Position numbers and translations under genes: made by a program. The notes below the pieces were generated by a model. That model searched no databases. It was not told the DNA's origin and saw only the letters and a list, made by a program, of their open reading frames with translations. Shown here one piece after another: positions 14,610-24,527 of a stretch of 35,976 nucleotides of DNA. Origin of the DNA: Flammeovirgaceae bacterium UBA2786. GTDB lineage: Bacteria; Bacteroidota; Bacteroidia; Cytophagales; Cyclobacteriaceae. How positions within the stretch are numbered: position 1 is the first letter of the stretch; every line of letters begins with the position of its first letter. The stretch covers positions 3,338 through 39,313 of the forward strand of contig DEIA01000053.1 of NCBI GenBank assembly GCA_002352225.1, read 5' to 3'.

Positions 14610-15221
14610 TTAGATTAGTTTTTCAAAAACAGACTTCAGATGGGTTGCAATTATTTTGTGGCCTTCAGCTGTGGGATGAATGCCATCTGCCTGGTTTAAT
14701 TTTTCATTACCGGCTACACCCTCCAGTAAAAATGGAATAAGGGTAGCATTATTTTTTTTTGCTAAGTCGGGGTAAATGTTTTTGAAAGAATCAGTGTATT
14801 GCTTCCCCATATTAGGGGGCACCATCATGCCGGCCAACACCATTTTACATTGCGGATATTTAGCCTTCACTTTATCGATAATGCTTTGCAGATTTTTTAG
14901 TGTTTGATCAAGCGGAAGGCCACGTAGACCATCGTTGGCCCCCAATTCTAAAACAAAAATATCTACCGGCTGACGCAAAATCCAATCAATGCGACTAAGA
15001 CCACCAGCTGAAGTTTCTCCACTTAAACCGGCATTTACAACCTTTACTTTTTTTTCTGATTTGTTCAGTTCTTTTTCGATTAGAGCCGGGAAAGCCTCTT
15101 CGGGCGAGAGGCCATAGCCAGCGGTAAGACTATCGCCAAAAAATAAAATAGTTTTAGGCGGAAGGGGAGCAGAAAATGCCGTTAACAAAACAATAAGAAG
15201 TAAATATTTGCCGACTACCAT
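14610..15221 (-). CDS. tesA: Arylesterase / lysophospholipase L1-like SGNH hydrolase (TesA type)
   Basis: A 203-residue periplasmic SGNH hydrolase of the TesA/ApeA family, acting on acyl thioesters, lysophospholipids and aryl esters. An N-terminal signal peptide (YLLLIVLLTAFSAPLP) precedes block I, FFGDSLTAGYGL, with Ser31. Block III is ELGANDGLRG (Asn96) and block V is ADGIHPTAEGH (Asp179, His182). The arrangement VVNAGLSGETSAGGLSR is highly typical of TesA. It is divergent from the ABC ATPase/permease pair that follows, the same layout as tesA and ybbA-ybbP in E. coli, which supports orthology. ATG start at 15221. Confidence 0.9.
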   Translation of the reverse strand: MVVGKYLLLIVLLTAFSAPLPPKTILFFGDSLTAGYGLSPEEAFPALIEKELNKSEKKVKVVNAGLSGETSAGGLSRIDWILRQPVDIFVLELGANDGLRGLPLDQTLKNLQSIIDKVKAKYPQCKMVLAGMMVPPNMGKQYTDSFKNIYPDLAKKNNATLIPFLLEGVAGNEKLNQADGIHPTAEGHKIIATHLKSVFEKLI

Positions 15222-15303
15222 AATAATTGCGTATTGTTGAAATTACGTTGAACAATTTTACAGAAATAACGCTTTAATTCAAGTCAGGTTACCGTTAATT
15301 ATC

Positions 15304-15996
15304 ATGCCAGAAACAGTTTTACAGGCCGAAGGCCTTACCAAAGTTTATAAATCGGCCGAACGCGACTTGATCGTATTAGATCATGTTTCGTTTGAAGTAC
15401 ACCAAGGCACAAGTGTAGCCATTATTGGCCCATCCGGTAGTGGTAAAACTACTTTGTTGGGCTTGTGTGCCGGGTTGGATGTAGCCAGCAGCGGAACGGT
15501 TTCCCTAATGGGGTTTAAACTTAATGTGATGAATGAAGACGATCGCGCATACCTGCGCAATCAATATATTGGCTTTGTGTTTCAGAATTTTCAGCTACTG
15601 CCTACACTAACGGCATTAGAAAATGTAATGGTACCCCTTGAACTTCGGGGCGAGCGAAATGTAGCAGCTAAGGCGAAAGATTTACTGGAACGGGTAGGGT
15701 TAGCAGAACGAATCAGTCACTATCCCTCACAACTTTCGGGTGGAGAACAACAACGCGTGGCTATGGCCCGTGCTTTTATAACCTCGCCCAGAATTTTATT
15801 TGCCGATGAACCTACCGGAAATCTGGACGATGAGAATGCCACGCAGGTAACCGATTTACTTTTTGAAATGAACCGGCAAGAGAAAACTACACTGGTGCTG
15901 GTTACGCATAACCTTGAATTGGCTGAGAAAACACAACGCATTCTTCAAATGAAAGGCGGCAAACTGGTTAACGAACGCATTCTTTCATTAGTATGA
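15304..15996 (+). CDS. ybbA: ABC transporter ATP-binding protein (YbbA/LolD-like)
   Basis: A 230-residue ATPase of the LolD/MacB class. Walker A is GPSGSGKTTL, the Q-loop FVFQNFQLLP, the signature LSGGEQQRVAMARAF, Walker B ILFADEPTGNLD, and the switch His lies in LVTHNLE. Length matches E. coli YbbA (about 228). It powers the permease encoded next; the two genes overlap by four bases (ATGA), a strong sign of coupled synthesis. The position divergent from tesA matches the E. coli locus. The transported substrate has not been firmly established for the family; extraction of hydrophobic molecules from the inner membrane is a common proposal. Confidence 0.92.
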   Translation: MPETVLQAEGLTKVYKSAERDLIVLDHVSFEVHQGTSVAIIGPSGSGKTTLLGLCAGLDVASSGTVSLMGFKLNVMNEDDRAYLRNQYIGFVFQNFQLLPTLTALENVMVPLELRGERNVAAKAKDLLERVGLAERISHYPSQLSGGEQQRVAMARAFITSPRILFADEPTGNLDDENATQVTDLLFEMNRQEKTTLVLVTHNLELAEKTQRILQMKGGKLVNERILSLV

Positions 15997-18569
15997 TTGA
16001 GTACTTTATCCGCTTAAAGCGTAAGGCAAAACCCATTTATCGCGATGGTTGGGTATGGCGAATGGCGTGGCGCGATGGCAAGCACAATTTTGGACGGTTG
16101 TTTTTGTTTGTAGCTTCTTTAATTACCGGTATTGCTGCAGTAGTAGCTATCAGTTCGCTGAATTATGCTATGCAGGACGAACTTGACCGCAATGCAAAAG
16201 AACTTTTAGGTGCCGACCTGGTAGTAAACAGCGGTCGTCCGTTCGATTCTGCCTTCCTAAAGAAAATAGACACAGCTAACCGTCAGTTTGCACAAGACAC
16301 AGACATGGCTTCGATGGTGATGTTTATGAACACCAAACAGAGCCGGCTTGTTAAACTAATGGCGCTGGAAGGAGATTTTCCGTTTTATGGAACGGTAGTA
16401 ACCCAACCCGCCAATGCCTATACATTAATGAAAACCGGCCGCTATGCCATGCTGGATGAATCATTGGCACGCCAGTATAATGTAAGTTCAGAAGATTCCA
16501 TCAAGATTGGTAACATCCATTTTAAGATGGCCGGTGTGGTAGAAAAATTTCCGGGAGGTGGTGCATTAACAGCTACTCTTGCGCCTGCAGTATATATTTC
16601 ATTACATGCATTAGACTCTACCGGATTGGTTCAGTATGGAAGCCGGGTTAATTATAGTTTGTTTGTTAAAACTGTTTCCGATGCCGATACAAAAGTTGCA
16701 ATGGGAACTATTAAGCCTTACCGCGATGAGTTAGGGTATAATGCCGATGATGTGGAAGAACGCAAAGAAGAATTGGGCGAAGGCTTTGGGTCGGTATATC
16801 GGTTTTTTTCTTTGTTGGCATTTGTGGCGTTAATACTGGGGTGTATTGGGGTGGCCAGTTCAGTTCATATTTATGCACGCGAAAAGCGCGATGAGGTGGC
16901 TGTGTTACGGTGTATTGGTTCTTCGGGTTGGCAGGCTTTTAATATTTACTTTATCCAGATTTTTGTGTTAGGTATAGTAGGAAGCATGATAGGAGCAGCA
17001 TTGGGAGTATTGATTCAGCAGATTGTTCCTATTGTTTTTGGCGAATATTTGCCGGTAGAACTTCAGTTTGGAATTTCGTGGCGCGCAGTAACAGAAGGTG
17101 TTTTGCTGGGCACTATAATTTCTGTATTGTTTTCTGTTTTGCCTTTAGTTGCTGTACGATTTGTGCCTCCCTTATCTGTATTGCGTGCCGATTTTCAGCC
17201 TAACCGTGTATTTTCTAAAACGCGTTGGGCTGCAATCATATTAATCTTTTTATTTCCCTTGCTGGCAGCGGCTTACCAAACCGAAAGTCTTATATCGGGT
17301 GGTTTGTTTTCGGCAGGGCTTTTATTGGCGTTGGGCGGTTTAGCCCTGGTGGCAATGGGCGTACTCTATCTGGTGCGCAGGTATTTTCCACAAAATAGTT
17401 CATTCGTATTCCGTCATGCCTTATCAAATTTGTTTCGCCCCAACAATCAAACTCAGGTATTGTTGGTTACAATAGGATTAGGCGCGTTTATTATTGCTAC
17501 GCTTAATATCATTCAGAGTAGTTTACTCAACCAGGTAGAGTTTAGAGGTAACGCGAATCAATCCAACACCATACTTTTCGATATCCAATCGCACCAAAAA
17601 GATTCGGTGGTTAAATTAATTAAGAAGTACGACTTACCGGTAAACCAGGTTGTGCCTATCATTACCTGCCGGTTGAGCGAAGTGAAAGGTAAACCGATAG
17701 ATCAGTTTAAACGTACCGATGTAGATTCGGTGCGTGTTCCTAACTGGGCGCTTACGCGCGAATACCGGGTAACGTATCGCGATAGCCTGCACCTTTCAGA
17801 AGAATTAATAAGAGGTGAATTGCATTCTTATAAGAAAGGTTCGCGCGATTCGGTGTATGTAACAATTTCGGAAGGCATGCATGAAACATTACGGGTAGAT
17901 GTAGGAGATTCTCTCGTATTTGATGTGCAAGGTGTTCCGATAAAAGCATTTATCAGTGGTATTCGTAAAGTAGAGTGGCCCAAAGACCCACCTAATTTTA
18001 TTTTTGTTTTTCCCAAAGGAGTATTGGATGATGCACCTCAAATTTGGGTGGCAGCTACGCGGGTAGAAAATCAACAGAATGCCATTCTGTTTCAACAAGA
18101 GCTTGTATTTAATTATGCTAATGTTTCGCTTATTGATTTACGCCTGATATTAAGCACGGTAGATGAACTTTTTGATAAAGTAGGCCTGGTGGTGCGCTTC
18201 CTTGCTTTGTTTAGTATTGTTACCGGGTTGGTTGTGTTAGCCGGTGCAGTACTCAACAGCAAGTTTGCCCGCATGAAGGAAAACGTTTTACTCCGCACCA
18301 TTGGGGCCCGTACCGGCCAGATTACACGCATAACTATTATTGAGTATGGTTATGTAGGAATTTTCTCGGCTATTACCGGCCTGGCACTTTCATTAGGAGC
18401 GGGATGGTTACTCACTAAATTTTTCTTTGAAGTGCAGTTCTCGGTTGATTTTATTGAATTATTGATAATATCAGCCGGAGTAGTGATACTTACCGTTTTC
18501 ATTGGCTGGTGGAACTCCCGCGAAGTCATCTCCACGCCACCCTTGCAAGTATTGCGTAAGGAAAGCTAA
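15993..18569 (+). CDS. ybbP: YbbP-type FtsX-like ABC permease
   Basis: An 858-residue inner-membrane permease with two FtsX-type halves. A first span (about 30-55, LFLFVASLITGIAAVVAIS) and a periplasmic domain precede a cluster of spans (about 265-395) containing the FtsX motif EKRDEVAVLRCIGSSGWQAF. Two central spans follow (about 405-455). A second periplasmic domain and a final FtsX unit have KENVLLRTIGARTGQI and the C-terminal PPLQVLRKE. The size is near E. coli YbbP (about 800). It forms the transporter with the upstream ATPase, ATGA overlap. Only nine bases separate its stop from the next gene, a secreted surface protein, so read-through is likely. Confidence 0.9.
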   Translation: MIEYFIRLKRKAKPIYRDGWVWRMAWRDGKHNFGRLFLFVASLITGIAAVVAISSLNYAMQDELDRNAKELLGADLVVNSGRPFDSAFLKKIDTANRQFAQDTDMASMVMFMNTKQSRLVKLMALEGDFPFYGTVVTQPANAYTLMKTGRYAMLDESLARQYNVSSEDSIKIGNIHFKMAGVVEKFPGGGALTATLAPAVYISLHALDSTGLVQYGSRVNYSLFVKTVSDADTKVAMGTIKPYRDELGYNADDVEERKEELGEGFGSVYRFFSLLAFVALILGCIGVASSVHIYAREKRDEVAVLRCIGSSGWQAFNIYFIQIFVLGIVGSMIGAALGVLIQQIVPIVFGEYLPVELQFGISWRAVTEGVLLGTIISVLFSVLPLVAVRFVPPLSVLRADFQPNRVFSKTRWAAIILIFLFPLLAAAYQTESLISGGLFSAGLLLALGGLALVAMGVLYLVRRYFPQNSSFVFRHALSNLFRPNNQTQVLLVTIGLGAFIIATLNIIQSSLLNQVEFRGNANQSNTILFDIQSHQKDSVVKLIKKYDLPVNQVVPIITCRLSEVKGKPIDQFKRTDVDSVRVPNWALTREYRVTYRDSLHLSEELIRGELHSYKKGSRDSVYVTISEGMHETLRVDVGDSLVFDVQGVPIKAFISGIRKVEWPKDPPNFIFVFPKGVLDDAPQIWVAATRVENQQNAILFQQELVFNYANVSLIDLRLILSTVDELFDKVGLVVRFLALFSIVTGLVVLAGAVLNSKFARMKENVLLRTIGARTGQITRITIIEYGYVGIFSAITGLALSLGAGWLLTKFFFEVQFSVDFIELLIISAGVVILTVFIGWWNSREVISTPPLQVLRKES

Positions 18570-18578
18570 CTTTAAGGC

Positions 18579-21500
18579 ATGAGTGCCCCAAAAGTGTTTG
18601 TTTTGTTTTGCTTTATTTCCGGTTGGATCAGCTCGTTCGGCCAGATAGAGTTTATCGAAAACAAATGCCAGTGGCCTGATGCAGTAAAGTTCAATGCCCG
18701 GGTTCCGGGTGGAACAATGCAACTGCAATCGACCGGGTTCAGTTATTCATTTGTGGATTATACACGCCTCCAACACGGGCATGAGTTAGGTCATGGAACA
18801 CCAAATGAATCGCACGGTATAGATTCGGACATAACCATTAATGGCCACCGGGTTGATGTACGGTTTAAAGGAGCGAATAAGAATGCTATTGTTTCGCCCA
18901 TAAGTAAATTATCCAGGTACTACAATTACTTTTTAGGTTCCGATCCATCGGTATGGGCTTCGCATGCAAGTGCGTTTGAGGCAGTACAATTTGTTGATTA
19001 CTATGCCGGCATCGATCTGAAGGTTTACAGCCAGGGCAATAATATCAAATACGATTTTTATGTTGCGGCAGGGGCAGATGCTTCGCAGATTGAATTTGAA
19101 TATGCCGGTATTGATCGTGTGTTTGTGCAACAAGGTGATTTACATGTAGAAGCCTCGCAATTTGGTTTTATTGAGAAGAAACCCGTTGCCTGGCAATGGA
19201 TTAATGGAGTGAAGCAGTATGTAACCTGTGAATATATGTTAGATGGAAATACTGTAAAATTTTTATTTCCGACCGGTTACAATTCCTGTTATCCTTTGGT
19301 AATCGATCCGTTGCTGATCTTTTCAACCTATAGCGGATCTACTGCCGATAATTGGGGAAGCACAGCCACCCCGGGCGAGCATGGAAGTCTTTATTCGGCT
19401 GGTGTAACCAATCATCATTTAGGCGGAACATTTCCGGCAACTCCCGGTGCATTTCAAATTACAACAGGTGGAGCTTATGATGTGGCTATTCTAAAATACG
19501 ATTCGGCAGGAGCCAATTTACTTTACGCCACCTACCTGGGCGGTGTACATGGCGAATCTCCACATAGCTTAATAATGGATAAAGATGAAAACCTTTGGAT
19601 ATTAGGTACAACAAGTTCTGCAAACTTTCCTATTACTGCGGGTGCAATTGATAATAGTTTTAATGGTGGCATTAGTTTGTTTAATGTAATCGCTTACGAA
19701 AATGGATCTGATATTTTTGTTGCAAAATTAAGTTCAGACGGAAGTACGCTTTTAGCCAGCACCTACCTGGGTGGTTCAAATAACGATGGGCTTAATCCGG
19801 CTAATAGCCCGTTAGTCAGAAACTATGGAGATGAGTTGCGTGGCGACATTATTATTGATGCCAATGGCGATGCCTATATCAGTACCGTAACTGCCTCTTC
19901 AGATTTTACGGGTATCAATAGTTTTAGTACAACCTATAAAGGAGGTATTACCGATGCACTTATTATGCACCTGAACGCATCACTCACTACAGTCTATTGG
20001 TCGGCTTTGCTGGGTGGAACTTCGGCAGATGCATCGCACACCATTAAATTGAATGAGGCAGGCGATGTGTGGGTGGCGGGCGGTTCGAATAGTTCAGATT
20101 TTCCTACTACAGCCGGAGTGTATCAGAATGCTTTAGCAGGAGGTACAGATGGCTGGATGGCAAAACTGAAAGCTGACGGATCTGCAATTATGGTTTCCAG
20201 TTTTACTGGAACATCGCAGTATAATCAGGTTTATTTTATTGATATTGATCTGAACGAAAACGTTTATGTGTACGGACAAACGGTAGGCGTATTTCCAGTA
20301 ACGCCAGGAGTTTTTTCAAATGCGAATAGTGGGCAGTTCTTACAAAAATTTGATAAGGACCTTACAACACTTTCATTTTCAACAGTGTTTGGGGCGGGTA
20401 GGGGCATACCCGATATTTCGCCAACGGCTTTTCTGGTTAATGATTGTAACAACATCTACATGAGTGGCTGGGGTGGGTCAATCAATTTCTCCAGAGGTTT
20501 TTGGAATAGCGGTACTACCGGAATGCCCATAACACCTGATGCCTTTCAAAAAACTACAGCAGGTTCTGATTTTTATTTTATTGTACTTACAGATGATGCA
20601 TCAGAAATGTTGTACGGAACATTTCTGGGAGGTAATCAATCTTCTGTACATGTAGATGGAGGCACAAGCCGGTTCGATAAAGGGGGTATTGTGTATCATT
20701 CCGTGTGCGGGGGTTGTGGTGGAGGGTTTGATGATTTTCCCACAACTTCAAATGCCTGGAGCCGGCAGAATGAAAGCTTAAACTGCAATAACGCTGCATT
20801 TAAATTTGATCTTTCATCACTAAAAGCGCGCATTCAAACCAATAACATTACATTCGATATGCCGGGTTTGAACCGGGTGTGTATTCCAGATCCAATTGTG
20901 TTTCAGAATTTAAGTACAGGAGGTCGTATATACGAATGGAGCTTTGGTGATGGCGGCCAGGTGGTGAAACAAGACACTACGTTTATCATGTATAAGTATA
21001 GCCAGCCAGGTACCTATCGCATTAGATTATTGGCTATAGATGCCGGTACTTGTGTAGGGTTAGACTCTACCTTTACACAAGTTGTGGTTACCATGGCTGC
21101 AGGCCGGGCGGGCCCCGATCAGGATATGTGTTTTAATGCAGGAGCTGAACTTATCGCTACAGGAGGCGTATCATATCAATGGAGAAACTTCAACAACACG
21201 TACACTTCAACAGAGCAGTCGCCAATCGTAAATCCTGAAGAAGATGATGGATATATAGTTTCGATAGCAGATTTTAACGGTTGTATAAAACAAGATACGG
21301 TAAATATTCGGGTGGTACCCGGAGTAGATCTTGACTTTAGCTTTTCTAAGACGTACGATTGCTTTAACCGACCCACCCTCCAGGTTCAGAATCTTTTACC
21401 CGGTGGTCAGATGTTTTTTGACTTTGGCGATGGTAACACATCCGATCTCGAGCAAACAGTACATACCTACGATCAGGATGGCACCTATTCCGTTAAGCTG

Positions 21501-21818
21501 GTAGGATTAAAAGAAACTTGTGTGTACGAAAAGGTGATTAGTATACCAGTGTATGAGTTAAAGGTTCCTAACGTAATTACTCCCGATGAATTTCCTGAGA
21601 ATAACAGATTTGTAATTCAATACGCTGGAGATAGACTTTCGTCATCGGCACTATCAGCTCGTGTAGTGATTGTAAACCGGTGGGGAAAGAAAGTTTTTGA
21701 AAGCAATAACTACCAGGACGATTGGGATGCCAGTAATGTGGAAGGTGGAATGTATTTTTATGAAATCCAGATTCCGGGTGAAGCCGTGTGTAAGGGCTGG
21801 CTGCAGGTGATTAAGTAA
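18579..21818 (+). CDS. Large secreted surface protein with DUF7948-like, SBBP, PKD and CHU_C domains
   Basis: A 1079-residue extracellular protein. A signal peptide (VFVLFCFISGWISSFGQ) is followed by a DUF7948-like N-domain at about 23-245 (IEFIENKCQWPDAVKF, YAGIDLKVYSQGNNIKYDFY). Residues about 250-770 hold SBBP-type beta-propeller repeats, seen as LLYATYLGG, LLASTYLGGS, YWSALLGGTSAD and MLYGTFLGGNQ. Two PKD-like domains follow (WSFGDGGQVV near 825, FDFGDGNTSD near 975). The end (about 1003-1079: VPNVITPDEFPENN, VVIVNRWGKKVFES, GMYFYEIQIPG) is a gliding-motility-associated CHU_C/type B sorting domain, the usual signal for type IX secretion. Probable adhesin or surface-exposed structural protein; ligand unknown. 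Starts nine bases after ybbP. Confidence 0.88.
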   Translation: MSAPKVFVLFCFISGWISSFGQIEFIENKCQWPDAVKFNARVPGGTMQLQSTGFSYSFVDYTRLQHGHELGHGTPNESHGIDSDITINGHRVDVRFKGANKNAIVSPISKLSRYYNYFLGSDPSVWASHASAFEAVQFVDYYAGIDLKVYSQGNNIKYDFYVAAGADASQIEFEYAGIDRVFVQQGDLHVEASQFGFIEKKPVAWQWINGVKQYVTCEYMLDGNTVKFLFPTGYNSCYPLVIDPLLIFSTYSGSTADNWGSTATPGEHGSLYSAGVTNHHLGGTFPATPGAFQITTGGAYDVAILKYDSAGANLLYATYLGGVHGESPHSLIMDKDENLWILGTTSSANFPITAGAIDNSFNGGISLFNVIAYENGSDIFVAKLSSDGSTLLASTYLGGSNNDGLNPANSPLVRNYGDELRGDIIIDANGDAYISTVTASSDFTGINSFSTTYKGGITDALIMHLNASLTTVYWSALLGGTSADASHTIKLNEAGDVWVAGGSNSSDFPTTAGVYQNALAGGTDGWMAKLKADGSAIMVSSFTGTSQYNQVYFIDIDLNENVYVYGQTVGVFPVTPGVFSNANSGQFLQKFDKDLTTLSFSTVFGAGRGIPDISPTAFLVNDCNNIYMSGWGGSINFSRGFWNSGTTGMPITPDAFQKTTAGSDFYFIVLTDDASEMLYGTFLGGNQSSVHVDGGTSRFDKGGIVYHSVCGGCGGGFDDFPTTSNAWSRQNESLNCNNAAFKFDLSSLKARIQTNNITFDMPGLNRVCIPDPIVFQNLSTGGRIYEWSFGDGGQVVKQDTTFIMYKYSQPGTYRIRLLAIDAGTCVGLDSTFTQVVVTMAAGRAGPDQDMCFNAGAELIATGGVSYQWRNFNNTYTSTEQSPIVNPEEDDGYIVSIADFNGCIKQDTVNIRVVPGVDLDFSFSKTYDCFNRPTLQVQNLLPGGQMFFDFGDGNTSDLEQTVHTYDQDGTYSVKLVGLKETCVYEKVISIPVYELKVPNVITPDEFPENNRFVIQYAGDRLSSSALSARVVIVNRWGKKVFESNNYQDDWDASNVEGGMYFYEIQIPGEAVCKGWLQVIK

Positions 21819-21829
21819 TTGCCACCGCA

Positions 21830-23320
21830 TTAAAACTGGAAATAGATAAATGGTTGTATGCCGGCCGATTTGGTTTGAATAACCAGTAAGATGGTAACAA
21901 AAATAACTACAAATTTTCCGGTTAGTGAAAGATTGGTAACCCAGTTTTCAGCGCGTTGTTCAACGGGGGCCGGCACAAAGTGAAGAACATAACCCACCAC
22001 CATTAAGAATAAAACTGCTTTGTAGCCCATTACAAAGTCAAAAAATATTCCGGGTGAAAAATGAGTGGCAATCTGATTAATTACCTGCCCGGCAGTATTC
22101 ATATCCTGCGCTCTGAAAAAAATCCAACAGAAGCAAACAAAATGAAAGGTGAAGAAGATACTGAGGATATTGCCACTATTTTTTAGAAATGAGTTATGAA
22201 CCGTTGGCCAGTTAAAAGAAAGAATAAACTTATGCGCACCTAAAGCCAATCCATGCAAAGCCCCCCAAAGTATAAAACGAAAAGCAGCGCCATGCCATAG
22301 GCCACCCAGTAACATAGTTAAAAACAGGTTGATGTAAGTACGAATTTTTCCTTTTCGGTTTCCTCCAAGCGAGATATATAAATAATCGCGCAACCAACTG
22401 GACAACGACATGTGCCAGCGCCTCCAGAATTCGGTAATGTTTTTGGATTGATAGGGCGAATTGAAGTTGAGATTGAAATGAAAACCCAGTAACAAGGCAA
22501 TGCCAATAGCCATATCGGAGTATCCAGAGAAATCGCAATAAATCTGAAGTGCATAACCGTACACACCAAAAAGATTTTCGAGGCCGGTGTACAGGGTGGG
22601 GGCATCAAAGATGCGATCAACAAAATTGAGGCTGATATAATTTGAGATAACCGCTTTTTTGAATAGTCCGGTGCAGATTAGAAATACACCACGGCCCAGC
22701 ATTTCTTTGGTAACAAACGTAGGTTTAGAAAGCTGCGGCAAGAAATCGGCTGCGCGTACAATGGGGCCAGCAACCAATTGCGGAAAAAATGAGATGAAAA
22801 ATGCGTAGTCCAGCAAATGATCAACGGGTTCAATTTTTTTCCTGTATACATCAATGGTGTAGCTAAGCGATTGAAAGGTGAAGAATGAAATTCCAACAGG
22901 AAGAAAAATATCGAATGGCTGAAATTCGATTCCGGCCAAACCGCTGAAGATCTCATGTAAAAAATTAGTGTACTTAAAATATCCAAGCAACCCCAGGTTG
23001 GCAATCAGACTAAGCGCCAGAATGGCGCTGCGCTTCCAGGGAATATCATTTTTTGCCAATAAACGGGCAAGATTGTAATCAATAACAGTAGTACTAATCA
23101 GTAAGAGAAAATAGATGCCACTCGATTTGTAATAGAAGTAGAGCGAAAACAGGGTTACAAAAATAAGTTTTGGCCGGTGTGTTTTGTGCAGCAGAATGTA
23201 GATGGCTAAAAATCCCGCAAACAGAAAGAGAAAGAGCCCGCTGTTGAAGATCAGGGGTTCTTGCGGGTTATATACAAACTGCTGGCCGAGTTTATGGATA
23301 TCTATACCGAAGATATTCAT
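21830..23320 (-). CDS. MBOAT family O-acyltransferase (AlgI-like)
   Basis: A 496-residue polytopic inner-membrane acyltransferase of the AlgI/PatA/DltB branch, which passes acyl groups, usually acetyl, across the membrane to envelope polymers. Key motifs are FFPQLVAGPIVRA, GYSDMAIGIALLLGF, FWRRWHMSLSSWLRDYLY followed by ISLGGNRKG, and GGLWHGAAFRFILWGALHG with the conserved catalytic-type His. Roughly ten or more membrane spans can be picked out. It overlaps the upstream SGNH gene by 29 bases. Last gene of a minus-strand run; pairing with two secreted SGNH proteins is the same logic as AlgI with AlgJ/AlgX or PatA with PatB. The target polymer is not identifiable. Confidence 0.93.
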   Translation of the reverse strand: MNIFGIDIHKLGQQFVYNPQEPLIFNSGLFLFLFAGFLAIYILLHKTHRPKLIFVTLFSLYFYYKSSGIYFLLLISTTVIDYNLARLLAKNDIPWKRSAILALSLIANLGLLGYFKYTNFLHEIFSGLAGIEFQPFDIFLPVGISFFTFQSLSYTIDVYRKKIEPVDHLLDYAFFISFFPQLVAGPIVRAADFLPQLSKPTFVTKEMLGRGVFLICTGLFKKAVISNYISLNFVDRIFDAPTLYTGLENLFGVYGYALQIYCDFSGYSDMAIGIALLLGFHFNLNFNSPYQSKNITEFWRRWHMSLSSWLRDYLYISLGGNRKGKIRTYINLFLTMLLGGLWHGAAFRFILWGALHGLALGAHKFILSFNWPTVHNSFLKNSGNILSIFFTFHFVCFCWIFFRAQDMNTAGQVINQIATHFSPGIFFDFVMGYKAVLFLMVVGYVLHFVPAPVEQRAENWVTNLSLTGKFVVIFVTILLVIQTKSAGIQPFIYFQF

Positions 23321-24527
23321 TATATCCTTTTATCAGTGCGTGATACAATAGTGTTCCTTGAAGTTCGTAGCCATTTTTGGTAAAGTGTACACCATCACTT
23401 TGCATTAAACTATTATTTTTCCATAGATCGGCAGCGTGTTTACCGCCTGCAACCGAATACAGATCCCAGAAGGCCAGACCGTTTGCATCGGCATACTCAA
23501 TTAACTTGCCGCGCATAATTTCAACCCCGGGATTTCTGCGCGTTTTCTTTTTATAGAAATCCATTGGAATGGTAAGGATGATTTTGACTTGCGGGTTATG
23601 TTGCTTTAACTGGTTAACGAAGGTATCAAGCTGATCTTGAAAACGAGGATCGACATAAGGATATTCTATAACTTCGTTTGTGCCTAACGATATAATGATC
23701 AGATCGGGGGATAGTGCTTTTGTTTGTTCTGCAAATAAGGCCGCTTCTATATAATGCTTTACTTTGGCTCCATTGCCCCCTGTGCTGTGATAGAGCACTC
23801 CGGGTTTACTGTTTTCAAGATTTATTCCATATAAGGTAAATTGTTTTTGAAGGTGGGTGGATTGCATGGTCTGAAATTCTGCCTGGCTAACAAGGTAGGG
23901 CAGTATTACCTGCGAGGTATTGGGTGTTTCAAATGTGTAAGGGCCAACGTAGGCAATATTTTGATTTGCCGAATCTTTTACCACCACATTAAAACTGGAA
24001 AGATCTTTTTCGTAGAAGAAGGTGATCTTGTTAAAGCTATAGTTCAGTTCATTAGAATTGGTTTTAAGCGAAATGGTGTTGCCGGGTTGTTGGGTTTGCA
24101 CCGTCATGCCGCCAATGCCAATTGGCATGGGCTGGTTAGTATAGATAATTCGTTTTGCATCCCACAGCCCTGTCGAACTTGAATGGATTGTGCCCGATTC
24201 ATTCGTGCGTCCTACGCGCCCCGGAAAAATTAATCCGCGACCGGCATTTCCAAATTCGAGTTGAATTAGTTTGCGAACCGCTCCACTAAGAAAATCAGCC
24301 TGAATGTGCGAGTCGCCAATCTGCAAAACATTAATCGTGCTCTTTTTTAATTTTTTGAGTTGATAGAGTTTTTCGTAGAACTCTGAAAGCGTTACAGAGT
24401 TTTGAATGATGTTGGCATCTTCCTGAATAAAATCAAAAGATTGCTTCGGAAAGAAAGCAATAGTGTCTTGTGCCCATATCGGGGTACTTATACAAAAGAG
24501 TAAACTAAGAGTCAGGTTTCTTATCAT
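23292..24527 (-). CDS. Secreted SGNH esterase/acyltransferase, MBOAT partner (copy 1)
   Basis: A 411-residue exported protein starting at the ATG 24527; a longer start at 24554 would put nine extra residues before the signal peptide (LTLSLLFCISTPIWAQ). Block I is QIGDSHIQADF (Ser73). A beta-sandwich-like insert of about 200 residues follows, ending with STGGNGAKV (possible oxyanion block). Then come ISLGTNEV (282-285) and SDGVHFTKNGY (Asp378, His381). The GDSH-insert-GTNE-DGVH order resembles peptidoglycan O-acetyl esterases and transferases of the Ape1/PatB kind, where the insert binds carbohydrate. It probably transfers or removes acyl groups supplied by the MBOAT protein encoded downstream (29-base overlap). 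Substrate inferred only. Confidence 0.82.
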   Translation of the reverse strand: MIRNLTLSLLFCISTPIWAQDTIAFFPKQSFDFIQEDANIIQNSVTLSEFYEKLYQLKKLKKSTINVLQIGDSHIQADFLSGAVRKLIQLEFGNAGRGLIFPGRVGRTNESGTIHSSSTGLWDAKRIIYTNQPMPIGIGGMTVQTQQPGNTISLKTNSNELNYSFNKITFFYEKDLSSFNVVVKDSANQNIAYVGPYTFETPNTSQVILPYLVSQAEFQTMQSTHLQKQFTLYGINLENSKPGVLYHSTGGNGAKVKHYIEAALFAEQTKALSPDLIIISLGTNEVIEYPYVDPRFQDQLDTFVNQLKQHNPQVKIILTIPMDFYKKKTRRNPGVEIMRGKLIEYADANGLAFWDLYSVAGGKHAADLWKNNSLMQSDGVHFTKNGYELQGTLLYHALIKGYNEYLRYRYP

